A stretch of 64,000 nt of DNA from Apiotrichum sp. Y4204 (GCA_025531455.1 JAMYHL010000034.1:62001-126000), one strand, 5' to 3'. Counted from the first letter of the stretch, positions 1-11,299 are shown. Made by a program: numbers and translations. Notes: generated by a model not told the origin, from the letters alone.

Positions 1-1379
1 CTCGCCTCGCTTGAGGCCGCCGCCGCACACAACGGTCCCGCCGAGGGGTCGGGCAAAACCCCTCTCGACACGTGCTCATTCTTGGCCTCCCTCGAGCCAG
101 TCATCTCCGTGTGCGTCCGCACCGTCAACCCTTTCCCTGCCTCGCTTGAGGCCGCCGCCGCACAGAACGGTCCCGCCGAGGGGTCGGGCAAAACCCCTCT
201 CACCGTTTCCGCCGCTGCCAGGGCCGCAATCGCAACCGGCGCGTTCGCGAACGCTGAAGACACCGAGTCCATCACCGACGAGGTTGTCACCGCCACCGGG
301 GAAACCACCCCGGTTACCGACGCCGCCGCCCCTGCCAAGGAGGCCGTTCCCGCCGTTCCCGCCGTTCCCGCCGAGGCCGCTGCGCCCGCTGCCGAGGAGG
401 TCGCCCCCGCTGAGGCCGCCGCGCCCACTACCGAGGAGGTTGCCACTGCCGAGGAGACCGCGGCCGCCGCCGACGAGGCCGCCCCCACTGCCGAGGCCGA
501 CGCCCTCGTTACTGAGGCCCCTCGTGCTGCCGACATCGAGATTGGTACCGTCGCTGAGTTCGCCGTCGAGTTCGCCGTCGTCGTTGAACCCACCCCTTTC
601 GTCGAGGCCGTCGCCGTCGAGGAACCCGTCGAGGTCGAGGCCTTCGACGTTACCACCGTCGTCGAGGAGGCCGGCGAGGCCGAGGTTGTCGTTGCCGCCG
701 AGGTCGAGAAGGCCGACGCCCGCGTCGCTGAGGCCGAGACTGACGCCCGCGTCCAGACCGCCGCCGCCGTCAAGACCGCCCGCGCCTCCGCCATAAACGG
801 TGTTGACGACTCCGCCCTCGCTAGGGTTGCTGTTCTCGTGGCGGACATTGAGCGTTCGCTTGCGTCCATGGAGCGCTCACTTGCGTCCATGGACCGCATT
901 CTCGAAGACACGGCGTTTGTGACACCCCACGCGCCTTCGCCTGTCCTCAAGGCGCTTTACGACCGCCGTGAGTACTTCATCACTGCGCATAATTAGTCCC
1001 GCACAAATGCTGATCTGCGTTAGCTTGCGACCGCTACGACCTGCCGGTGCGTCCATGGGTCTGGGCGCCGCTTCTGGACTGGGAGCCCACGTCTCTCTCC
1101 GGCATCGAGGAGGCGGACGAACCGGTTGAGGAGAAGCCCAAGGAGGTCGGCGAGGACTTCGAGTCGGAGTTCATCTCCGACCTCGACAGGCTCCTCGGAA
1201 GCCCCATTGACGACTGGGAGCTTGACCCGAACGAGGAGGACTGGTGGAACAGCGGTTCCGAAACCAGCTTCCGCAGCTCGGGCCTGCTCAGCTGGGAGAA
1301 GGAGCGTCTCCTCTACGAAGCCAAGTACGACAACGGTGAGGACTTCCTCCGCCCGGTGAACTGGGACGACGAGGAGTAG
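1..1379 (+). CDS. 3' part of an Ala/Glu-rich repeat protein (5' end outside window)
   Basis: The frame is open from base 1, so the start lies upstream. Exons: 1-967 and 1024-1379; the 56-nt intron has a GTGAGT donor and a GCGTTAG acceptor, and joins the two open frames exactly. The protein is dominated by Ala, Glu, Val, Pro and Thr. Two copies of a 45-residue unit, 135 nt apart, are visible (about 4-66 and 139-201, core SLEAAAA..NGPAEGSGKTPL), so a longer array may lie upstream. After the repeat comes an acidic Ala/Glu stretch with short helical registers, then a Trp- and Asp/Glu-rich C-terminus ending NWDDEE. No catalytic motif or membrane segment is seen. I do not recognise the family; a disordered structural or cell-wall-associated protein would fit, but that is a guess. 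Confidence 0.72.
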
Positions 1380-1959
1380 GCGGCTCTGAGAGGGACGGAT
1401 GGTGACGACGTGTGAGTGCATCCAACGATGAGAGGGGCCGCTGGAGGACGGGCAAAGGCGTAGTTGAGCGGGGACACAGCTCCCACAGCTCCTGCAGCAG
1501 TTGAGCGGGGACATAGTTCCCATAGCTCCTGCACCCTTACCCGCTCTCCATCCAACCTCTCTCCGAAGTGTGCTCCGGCTTCGTCACCGTCTCGTCACTG
1601 TCATGGGCTCGCCACCTCTGTCGTCAATGTTCCACATCGGTCTCTGGGTTTCTTGGGTGTGTTGTTCTTAATTGTATGCTTTAGATGAGCCGCTAGATGT
1701 GCTGTATGTGATTCATCGGATTTGCGGTACGGGGCGGAAGCAACGGGATGGTTCGTTCAGTTGGGCATTTTAGTAACTTACGGATGCGGCTGTGTTTGCT
1801 GTGCTGGATGGGCTGTGGGGGGTTCTTGATGACGACTGCGACAAGTTGGGCGGCGACGCGGCCGTGCGATTTCGGTTTCGCGTTTCGATATATCCTGCCG
1901 TCTCTTTCATTCTCACCTCACCTCATTTCATTTCATTCTCCCTCCATTCTCCGTGCACG
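1380..1959. other. intergenic, includes a 37-bp tandem duplication
   Basis: No gene seen. At 1463-1533 a segment beginning GTTGAGCGGGGACA and ending GCTCCTGCA is present twice with a 37-bp period and a few transitions between copies. The rest serves as 3' flank of the repeat protein and 5' flank of PFA4. Confidence 0.6.
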
Positions 1960-3872
1960 ATGGACGGCTGGGCCCGCGCATGGTACGCTCTCCTCCACGC
2001 CAGCACTTCACTAACCGCAGGGTCATCGGCACGTCGTGTCTGATCGCGTTCATCTCGTACTCGTCTCAGATCTTCATCATCTGGCCGTGGTACGGGAGCG
2101 TGCTGAGTGTCGATCTTCTCAAGCTCCTCGTGCCCTTCAAGTAGGTCGTTCGCCGAGAATACCACTCATCTCAGCTTGTTCGTCGGCATGATCTGGTGGA
2201 ACTACTACCTCGTCGTGACCACCCCGCCTGGTGGCGTGCCTCATGGCTATGTGAGTAGAGGACCCATGATTGAGTCACGCCCTCGGCATGTCATCAGTGC
2301 TTCTGGTTTGGGTCTTGGTTCTCCTTACTCACCGCAGCGCCCGAATATGCACGGCGTCGATGCTGTCGAGGTCAAGCGCGGCTCTTCGGCACCGCGATAC
2401 TGCAAGATGTGCCAGCACTACAAGCCGCCACGGGCTCATCACTGTCGACAGTGCAAAACTTGTGTCGTGAGTATGGGTAAAGAAGAAGAAGAAGGGAAGA
2501 TGGAGAGAAGATTAAGAGAAGAATGCTGACGGCCGCAGCTCAAGGTGTGTGTTGGGCAACGTGTGCTGCGCAGAGAATCCTTGTTACTGACGATGCTTCC
2601 TTCCCTCTTTGTTCCCTCTTTCGCGTGTTCTGTCTCCAGCTTGATCGTGAGTAGTACCTTGTGCAGGCTGTCGATGCTGAATACTGATTGACACCTATAG
2701 ACCACTGCCCATGGGTTGCCAACTGCGTCGGGTTCTGGAACCATGGTCACTTTATCCGCTTTCTCCTCTGGGTCGACATTGCAACCTTCTACCACGAGGT
2801 CATGATGGTCCTGCGCGTGCTTGACATGTACAACGACCACTACCATGAGCCGACGCTCAGCGACGTGCTCATTCTTGTCTTCAACTTTGCCACTGGCTTC
2901 CCTGTCCTCTTGGCTGTCGGTCTCTTCTCCCTGTACCACCTCTGGCTCGTGGCAGGGAACACGACGACAATCGAGCGCTGGGAAAAGGACAAGGTGGCGA
3001 CCATGGTCCGTCGCGGCAAGATCAAGGACATCAAGTACCCATATGTGAGTGATCTCTGTGCCCAATCATGGACTCTATAACTGACGGCAGAACATTGGCG
3101 TTTTCGCCAATATGAAGTCGGTGCTCGGCCCCAAGCCGTGGCTCTGGCTGTGGCCGCAGCCGATGAGCAGCGGCGACGGCCTCAGCTACCCCATCACGCC
3201 CGATGCCGGTGGTGAGTCTGCATACGACTGGGCCGACGCCGTCGCCCCGGACCAGAGATACATTCCGGGCGAGGGCGTGGCGACGGCCGGCGAGCACAGC
3301 TCGCTGCAGGCCCGCCTGCGCGGCCATCTGCGGAGTAACGACTCGATGGCGTAGCGTATGGGACTTGAGAGGGTGCGTTCCCGCGCGCCGGCGAGCTGGG
3401 CGAGCTGGTCGAGAGGGCGGTTAAATGTTCTTGTACTGACAATACAGAAGAGGAGGCGCAGTACATGTGGCCGCCGCGCGAGCCGACATGGAAACCCGAG
3501 GTTGTTGCCCCGCCGCGCGGCTCGCCGTTCGTGTATGGTGATGGGTTCAACCCGGCCTTGCGGCCGAGCAACGCCCGGCGACGGCGACAGGAGGGTGACA
3601 CCCGCGACGCGCGCGACTCGGGCGACGAGTCGGACAGCGAGTTCTCCGGCTCCTCCCCGGAACCGTACATGTCCGACTACGACGACGACATGCCCCTCGC
3701 ATACACGTCTTCACGGGTGCGCCGCGGCAGCGAGGGGTGGGAGGTGCGTCCTGCGCCTGGGTGGGCTACCGGCGAGCTCCCACCCGCCCCGCTGTGGGAT
3801 CCCGCGGTGACCGCTGAACGGCCATGGGAGACCCCGGGGCGATACAAGGTTTATGTACCTGGTGACGATTAG
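1960..3872 (+). CDS. PFA4: palmitoyltransferase Pfa4 (DHHC family)
   Basis: DHHC protein S-acyltransferase of the ER. In yeasts Pfa4 palmitoylates chitin synthase Chs3 and amino-acid permeases. Exons: 1960-1982, 2021-2140, 2175-2250, 2338-2466, 2539-2544, 2640-2646, 2701-3044, 3091-3334, 3448-3872 (457 aa). Visible features: two N-terminal membrane segments (..[14 protein letters not shown].., ..[10 protein letters not shown]..), the Cys-rich domain [21 protein letters not shown], the DHHC-PW core, two more membrane segments, and the Pfa4-typical TTIERWEKD and [16 protein letters not shown] blocks. The 6- and 7-nt exons encode Leu-Lys and Leu-Asp-His(part); without them the spacing CV-x-x-x-DHHC is lost. 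The acidic tail is linked by an intron with a weak GTAACG donor at 3335. An alternative GTGAGT donor at 3212 has the same phase, and a stop at 3352-3354 would truncate the tail if the intron is unused. Confidence 0.86.
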
Positions 3873-4168
3873 AGTATACATCATTTCATGCATTGTTTGG
3901 CTAGAGCTGCGAGTGTCTTTAACCCGGCAATGTCTGAAGGTTGCAGGCAGTAGCTATACTGTACCTGCAGTTTTCATTGCAAGAGCATCTCCCCTGCGTC
4001 AAAGCTTTTGCGGACTACATAGATAAGTCTGGTTATAAATCAGTACTGTCCGCGCAGCCTACTCGGCGAAGCCATGGTTCCGCTCTCGTTCATGTGCAAC
4101 ATTTGCAGCGCACGTCTAAATGAATGATGGATAGCAGGGATACAACTCTACAACTCGGCCCGGCACGC

Positions 4169-6287
4169 CTAGAGCATGCCCATGAACCCGGCGCGCGCGC
4201 CCTCGCCCTCGTCCTCGTCCGGAATGCCCATTGCGCGCTGGGCGGCGCGCTCCTCCTCCCAGTCGATCGACTCGGTACTCGACGCCACGCGGAGGTAGTA
4301 TGCGCGCGCGGCGGGCGAGATACCCGTAGGGAGGACGAGCTCGCGCGACGCGGGGGCGGCCGCGGGAGTGCGGTCATTTTCGCTCTCGTTCTCCCCCTCG
4401 TTCTCCCTCTCATTCTCGTTCGTCTCTTCTCCGTGCTCATTCCCCTCAGCGGCGTCCCCCTCGCTTTCGGTTTGAGGGTTCAGTGCCTTGATGACTGCAC
4501 GCATGGTGCGCTCGCGCTGGCGGATCTCGCGCGCGCGCTGCGCCTCAAACGTCGGGATGAGGGTTACAAACCACAGCGCGGCGGGGAGGAGCACGTTTGT
4601 GATGATGCGGCTGGGGCGGGTGCGCGGCTCGGGGAGGAGCTCGGCCACCGGGTCCTGCGGCGTGGGGGTGGCGACGCGCCCGGGTGCGGGGCCATGTAGG
4701 CGCGAGCTCCGGACGCGCAGCTGCGCGGCGTCCTCGTCCAGGTTGAAATAGGGGATTTGGAGCAGCACATCGGTGCCCTGCGCGCGACGGCGGGCCGGCT
4801 GGCCCTGAGGCTGGGCGCGCTGGCGGATGGCGCCTGCGCCTGCGCGGGCAGCAGCTGCGGCGTGGAGGGGGGCGTCGGCTGCAGCCTGTGCTGCGGGGTC
4901 GAGTGGTGGGGCGTCTGCGCCGGCCTGTGCGCGGACAATGTTGTCGGCGTGCATTGCGCGGCGCATGCGGGCCTCGCGGCGTTGACGGTTCTCAACCAGC
5001 CAGTGGTTGAAGCCGTCTACGAGCCACCAGCCTGCACAGAGGGCGATGAGGAGCCACAGGCGGTAGTCGTCCCACTTCATGCCGCGGGTGAGCATCCAGA
5101 GAATGGTGACGATACGCATTGCGGACCAGAAGAGGTGCTGGATGAGGACAAAGGAGAGGCGCAGGCGCGGAACGCGGATCCGGATAGAGCCCTGGTACAT
5201 CACCTGCGGAGGGACTGCGGGCTGTGGTGCGGTTGGAGTTGGGGTCGGCTGCTCGGCTGCGTTGAGCTCGGCCAGGCGGCTGGAGAGGTACCGCACAAGA
5301 CCGGCCGTGCGGAGATAGAAAAGAAGGTGGGTGAGTTGGGTGGGGACCATGTCCTTGAGTGCGGGGAGGTGGACGGTGAGCGTCTCGCGGCTGGGCGTTA
5401 GGAAGCTGATCGGCAGACGCAGCGCGCAATGGGAACAGGAAGCAGAACCATACTCACTCAATCTCGACGGCGGTGCTTGCCCCATCAGCACCGTACTCCT
5501 GTCCCGTGAGGTCGCGCCAGAGGGTGCTGATCTCATCACGCATGGCCTCGGAGCCCATTTCCATCCAAGCACGCTTGAGCGCCTCGCGGTCCCCGTCGCC
5601 GTGGAGCGCATCGGCCCACTCATCAGCATAGGAGCGCACGACAGAAAGAATCGCCTTGTACGCTTCCGCGCGGGGAATGATCGGGGGCGGGCGCATGTCC
5701 TCCCATGCAAGGGGTTCGCGGCCGACAAGTAGGTACATGTGCTCGCGACAGACAAAGCAGAGATAATGCACCGTGTCGGCGAGCGCGGTGCCATTAGCAG
5801 TGGTCGGGGTGGGAAGGGGACGAGGGGCCGGGGCGCTCCGCGGCGCAAGTATCGGCGCAGCGTCGCCTGCCACCCGGCGCGCGACGACATGTACTGTGGG
5901 TTCCTCGATTCCGGAAAATACCGTATCGAGCACCTCGTCGTCGGCGAGCACGCGCCCGCGCCAGATCAGCCGCAGCCCATTCCGCTCCCACATCCCAAAG
6001 CCCGCGGCGCCCGAGGCGATCGTGTCCTTGGCGTCGCGCACGCTCGTCCCCGAGTAGACTGTGAGCTCGGCACGGGCAGCGGACGGCACACGGTCGGCAG
6101 TGGGAAGGGAGAGGAAGAGCTTGATCGTGCCCGGCGGCTGGAGTGATGGGGACATTGTGGGTGCGGGTGCACGAGTGGCGACTGCGGGGCGGCGGAGACG
6201 CATGCCGTCCCGCCCGGCGGTTTGCTGCGCAAACGGAGAGACGGGCGGCGAGGAGGGGACGGCCGTATCGGGAGGGTCGGCCTGCAT
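4169..6287 (-). CDS. HERP/Usa1-like ER membrane protein with ubiquitin-like domain
   Basis: Exons (minus): 6287-5458 and 5405-4169; a 52-nt GTGAGT intron; 688 aa. Near the N-terminus a ubiquitin-like fold is suggested by TIKLFLSLP..., the central ..SVRDAKDTIA.. helix and the ..GLRLIWRGRVLADDEVL strand. The centre carries two hydrophobic segments separated by KWDDYRLW, the second ending CAGWWLVDGFNHW. A further hydrophobic stretch near the C-terminus runs into TFEAQRAREIRQRER, followed by an acidic Glu/Asn-rich run. This layout (N-terminal Ubl, central membrane hairpin, cytosolic tails) is that of HERP/Usa1, the Hrd1-ligase scaffold in ER-associated degradation. A Dsc3-type Golgi ligase subunit is the main alternative. 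The ATG at 6287 has a good CACC context; an in-frame ATG at 6353 would add 22 residues. Confidence 0.62.
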
Positions 6288-6697
6288 GGTGGGATTTGAT
6301 GGAGAGGAGACAGGAGATGAGAAGTGGTGACAGATGTGTTCGAGGTACCCCATGTCGACGACGCAACGACCCTCGGACCCTTCGAGGTGTCGCTCGCGCT
6401 CGCGATGCCGATCGCCGCCGGCCGCGGGTTGCCACCGAAAACAGAGAATGCACAGCTGGGCACAGCCACGTCGTCAGAAGCGGGAGTTTTTCCACGTGAA
6501 AAGGCGGCCATGTGGTAGAAGTCTCTTTACGTAAATGAAACAATGCAGCGCGTAAACAACAGTCGTGTCTGTTGGTTGGGTGGGTGCGACTGTTTTCTTT
6601 TTCCTTCGAGGGGAACAACAACAAACAACAAAGCAACACTCCAACAATCCAACATTCATCACACCATCACACCGGTCCTACCAGCACCATCGCCGAC
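6288..6697. other. divergent intergenic region
   Basis: Shared upstream region of the HERP/Usa1-like gene (minus) and the coiled-coil gene (plus). The part next to the plus gene is rich in CAACAA-type leader sequence. No specific site is called. Confidence 0.5.
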
Positions 6698-9031
6698 ATG
6701 AGTCTTTGGGAGAAGCCCGTGCGGCCGCGCGAAGTGGAGCTCACGCCGGGCGGCAGCGTGCCGAGCTGGGAGGAGATACCGCGCGAGATGGGGGAGGGGA
6801 AGGAGGGGAGGGAGGGAGAGGAGAAGGAGGAAAAGGAGCGGCGCAGGGACAAGGAGCGGCGGAGTAAGGACCACGATAAGGAGAAACACAGGAAGGACCG
6901 CGAGAGGGATAAGGACAGGGAGAAGGAGAAGGATAAGGAGAAGAAGGACGACAGGGAGAAGGAAAAGGAGAAGGAAAGAAAGCGGAGCGCGAGCAAGCTG
7001 TCTTCGTTGAGCGCGCAGCTCATCGCGCACGGACACACCAAGCGGCCGCTGAAGCTCGAAGGTCTCTCGAGCTCCGAGCAGGCACACATATCCAACATCC
7101 TTACTGACCTGCTCGGTGCCGCTGCCGTGAGTTACCGCATGTTCCCTCCCAACTCACCCCAGTCCAAGGTCACCGCGCTCGAAGACACGAATACGCGTCT
7201 CCGGACACTGCAGTACGAGCACGAGCGGCTGCTCAAGGGCGTGGAGAAACAGGAGAGGGCAGTCTCGCGCATGGAGACGGACGTCCAGGCCGCCAAGATT
7301 CAGGCTGCTGATGCCGAGCGGCGGCAGAAGGAGGAGGAGAGTAAGGGAAAGCTTTTGCGGGAAGATGTCGCCCGGGGACGCAAGGCGATAGACAACCTCA
7401 AGGTGGCTGCCACTGTGAGTTACAATAGCTGTACGTTAACTCATTATCAGCAAGAGGCAAAGCGCGCGCAGCTCAAGCTCGACAAGGTGCTCGGACAGCT
7501 GTCACGACAGGTGCCCGTCGTCCCGCCAAAATTTGAGCTCATGAATCCCGTTCCGCCGGGCCACATCGCGCCAGTAGCGGTAGGTGCGACCTCTGGCACT
7601 TAACTCACTCCAGGCTGGCCCGATTCCGCTTATCGAGGCGTCACTTGCCGACCTCTCCAGCCTCCGCCAGAGTCTGCAAGAGGAGATCGACTCGTTCCGG
7701 CACGTCGCGGTGTCGACAGCCAACTCCCTGCGTGAGGCGCTCGCAACTGGCCGTGGTGAGGACCCCCCACCACGGCTGCTCGCGGAGGAATTTTACGCTG
7801 TGACGAGCACATCGCGGCACGTCAAGCAGGTCGCCTCGTGGACGGCACACCCGTCTATCGCGGACGCGCGCCTGAAAGCTTTGGTAGCCGACGTGCGCAC
7901 GGCACTCACGGCCGAGATCTCGCCGATCATGCGGGACGGTAACGGCGTAACGGAGGCGGAAGCCGAAGAGGCGGAGGAGGCGCGCCGGCTCGAGCGCGTG
8001 CGCGAGCGCGAACTCGCCGACCTCCGAGACCGCGTCAAGGACCTCGAGGTGGAGCTGCAGATCGCGGCCGCAAAGAACGAGGAGGCCAACCGCGTCGTCG
8101 AGCAGATGGCCAAGATGAGCGTACAGGGCGGGTGAGCTTCTTCCTTCGTCGTGAAGCTGACAGCAGCGTCCCATCCACGACAGACTTTGCGGATACACGC
8201 CTGCGCGACGAGCTCGTGCGGCAGAAACGCGAGCTGGACGCCGAGCGCGAGGCGCTGCGCGAGCGCGACGTGCGATTCAACGAGGAGCGGATGGAGCTCG
8301 ACGCCGCAAAGGCCGCGTTCGCAGCGGATAAGGAAGCGGCGGTGGCCGCCGCGCTGGCGGCACATGCTGAGGAGACGGCAAAAGCGGCGGCCGCAGCCGA
8401 GGCCGAGGCCCGCGCGCGCGAGGACGCCGTCCCCCTGCCCCCTCGCTCGCCGAAACACCGACATCACCCGGCCTCCCCCTCCCCGCTCTCCCCGCACCGC
8501 TCCCCCGCGAAGATTGCTGCCGGCGCGCGCCGCCGCCCCCCGCGCACGCCCTTATCCCGCCTCGTGCTTGAGCGCGCGACGCTCGACCGCGAGCGGCGCA
8601 AGGCGCGTCTCGGCGGGTCGCTGCGCAGCTCGACGAGGAGCGTCTCGGGAAAGAGCGCCGGATCGAGTAGTCATGGTGCGGGACCGACCGGTGGTCCCAG
8701 TGAAGCTGGCAGTTCCGCTTCCGGGAGTACCGCCGCTCCCGCCGGCCCCGCGGGCCCTGCTGCCAGTCGGGTACTGTCCGACAGCGGGCGGGACAACTTC
8801 CTCGCACCCCCGGACAAGGGCAAGGGCAAGATGGAGGCATCACTGCGCAAGTCGTCGACATTACTCTCCAGCACGGCGGCGGCGCGGGCACGCGCAGCGG
8901 AGAAGGGGAAGGGGAAGGAGAAGGAGGGTGAGCGGGAGCTGGTAAAGGACCGGGCGCGGAGCTCGACGGGCTCGACGGGATCCGGGTCGTCCCGTTCCAG
9001 CACTGCGGGCAAGGCGCGCGTGTGGCGGTGA
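6698..9031 (+). CDS. large coiled-coil protein, possibly ADIP/Msd1-like
   Basis: Exons: 6698-7126, 7163-7414, 7451-7579, 7614-8131, 8167-9031 (730 aa). The first three introns are 36, 36 and 34 nt, among the shortest in the window. The order is: a short N-terminus (MSLWEKPVRPREVELTPGG), a highly charged Lys/Arg/Glu/Asp run, a helical segment (..SSSEQAHISNILTDLLGAAA), long heptad-rich coiled coils, another coiled coil around ..ERELADLRDRVKDLEVELQ.., and a Ser/Pro/Gly-rich basic tail. The coiled-coil layout with a short globular head resembles afadin/alpha-actinin-binding proteins (SSX2IP; fission yeast Msd1, which anchors microtubule minus ends). No diagnostic motif settles this. The last acceptor is a CAGCAG pair, so one residue is optional. 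Confidence 0.68.
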
Positions 9032-9176
9032 GGAGGGAGATGATTTGTATGCTTTGTATTTATGCACTCTCTTGGTCTGTGGCGCAGGTCTCTGATTGTG
9101 CACCCTCTCCATCTCTCTCTCGTCTGCTCTTCTCCGTCATTGCACTGTCGCATTATAAAATATCGCGCACTGGCTA

Positions 9177-11299
9177 CTACTCCGACTTGGGCCGATCCAC
9201 GACGGAGACGCCGCCGTCGTTCTCCTTCTTCTCGAGGGTGAGCGGCGACGGCTCGGTCTGCGAGCTGGCGGGAAGCACGAGCGGCGAGTGCTCGAGGCTG
9301 TACTCGTGGGCGCTGGATGCGCCGCTGAACGGCGTGCTTGGCGCCGACGTACTCTTGCTGCTCGCCCCCGAGAGCGCCTCCATCTCGCCGCGGAGCTTGT
9401 CGAGCTCGCGCTCGAATTTGCGCCCAAACACCTCGACGTAAAAGCTCGCGCCGTTCCATGCCGCGACCCAGAAGACGAGGATGAGGGCAATGTTCGTCCA
9501 GCGCGCCGAGGTGATGAAGAGCAGCGCGGCGGGGACCATGAATACGATGGAGTAGACTGGGGTTAGGGGAGAAGCGGAGCGGTCACGCACTGAGCTGGCC
9601 GAAGATGAACCACAGCTCGCGGTGCTCTGGGCGGATGCCGCGGAGTGCGCGGCCGATCGGGCCGTGCTTGTCGTTCAGGAGGCTGGTGTCAGGATGTTTG
9701 GCAAGCACTGATAGACGCACTAGTGGAACGAGTTCTGGCGCGCACCGCTGCGTATCTTGGCGGCACGGTCGATCGAGATGAACTGTCGTCAGCTTTGTGG
9801 ACATTGACGAAGCTAACCTTGAAGTACAGGCCCTGCCAGATGCAGTATGGGACGGCTGCCATGAGGATCATAGTGTACCACGAATAGTTTGCGATGCCCG
9901 TAATGCCGGGATAGCGCTCTGCCGAGCCCTCGTAGTGGAACCTGGGATGAGCTTCTGACAAGAAGGCACCAGCTCACAGAATAATGCTGAACACAATCGG
10001 CGGATAGCTGTTGTCAGTAGTCGCTGTTGCTCACACTCACATGTGGATAAACAGACTCGTGACCTTGTCGATGGAGTGGAAGACGAGCGAGTTGCGCCAC
10101 GTGACAATCGCGCTCGCGAGCGGGCCCATGGTGAGGAGGTAGCAGCAGATAAAGAGCTCGGTCGACTGGGGGAACACCCATAGCCAGACAAGATCGATGA
10201 GGTTGACAAAGTAGCACATACTGGAGGTCAGATTGCGGCAACGACTCGAAGTCTCTTGTGGTTACGTACTCTGCTCGTCAGCGTGTCTTCTTCTCGACAT
10301 TCACACATGGTCGCCTCTCGTGTAAAGGCACACCACCATCCCACATTCCACACGGGCCCGACTCACCAAAGAGGAAGTAGTGGAATGCCTTTTGCTTGTA
10401 AGTGTACGCGCGAATCGGCATGTACACCATAAACTGGGCCGTGTACGCGAACGGAATCCATGTGGGCCACTTGCCGACACAGAGACATGTGAATGCGAGC
10501 GTGTTGACGCCGAGGAAGAATGCTAGGAGGTTAGTAACTCGTTATGAGAGAAGCAGAGGGCGGGCGGAAGCTCCGAAGCATGGGTCGAGATCGAGCTGCT
10601 TTGCGCTTTGAGCTTTGCGCTTCGCTTCGCTTCACGCCACACCCGCTCCCCGGCCGGTGTACGCACAGAGTTTTTCCCTCGTGCGCACCGTCTTGGCCGA
10701 GCGCCAGCTCGCGCTCAGCCCATTGACCTTTTGCGCCAGTTTGACCTTTACGCGGGAGAGTTCGCGCTCCATGTCTGCGCGCATGCGGGCGGTCGCCGCA
10801 CGCGACGAGGCGGGGGTATCCTCTTCGTCGCTGTCGAGGAGGAGCATCGTGCCGCTGCCAGGTGTCCGGAGGCCCTTTGGAATCAGCTCGCCGGCGCGCT
10901 TGCGCAGCCGCGCAGACTGCTCCTTTAGGCGGCGCTCCCAGAGGTCGAGGCGCGAGTCTGATGTTAGTACCGCGAGATAGGCCAGTGACATGGGATCATC
11001 AATGTAGGTGCAAGTTGGGTTGCAGTTGCAAGTTTTGAGTCCGAGTCCGAGCTTGGGCACTCCGCAATCCTCGTTCCTACATACCGAAGAATGTCTCGAT
11101 AACATCTGCCTGTGAGTATAGCGTAGGGGGTGATGTATGCCAACGTACCAAGGAGCACGAGGCTCTCGCCAAACTCGTCGCCGACACGGTCTGCGCCGCG
11201 GCGCGCAAGCCCCGAGAGACTCGAGGATGTGCGCGGGAGCGGCGGCCGCGGGTCCGGCGTGGTGGGGCGGAGGGCGGGGGAGTCGGCGTCAGTGGACAT
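9177..11299 (-). CDS. GPC1: glycerophosphocholine acyltransferase Gpc1
   Basis: Acyl-CoA-dependent acylation of glycerophosphocholine to lyso-PC, an ER membrane enzyme of PC remodelling (DUF2838 family). Exons (minus): 11299-11149, 11105-11085, 10957-10667, 10522-10367, 10270 alone, 10220-10041, 10007-9978, 9941-9818, 9782-9721, 9682-9591, 9556-9177; 495 aa. Family blocks in order: REKLSFFLGVNTLAF, KAFHYFLFD then MCYFVN, TWRNSLVFHSIDKVTSLF, IHIYPPIVFSI, SFHY; about eight membrane segments; a cytosolic Ser/Glu-rich C-terminus. One Asp codon (GAT) is built from three exons, the middle one a single A at 10270; skipping it breaks the frame before MCYFVN. The N-terminal 150 residues are hydrophilic and partly coiled coil. 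The identity is solid; the 1-nt exon is inferred from frame and family conservation. Confidence 0.88.

Noticed and set aside
6288..6353. Earlier ATG (MGYLEHICHH) for the HERP/Usa1-like protein
   Set aside because: Possible, but the added 22 residues look like leader sequence and the ATG at 6287 has the better context; kept as an alternative only.
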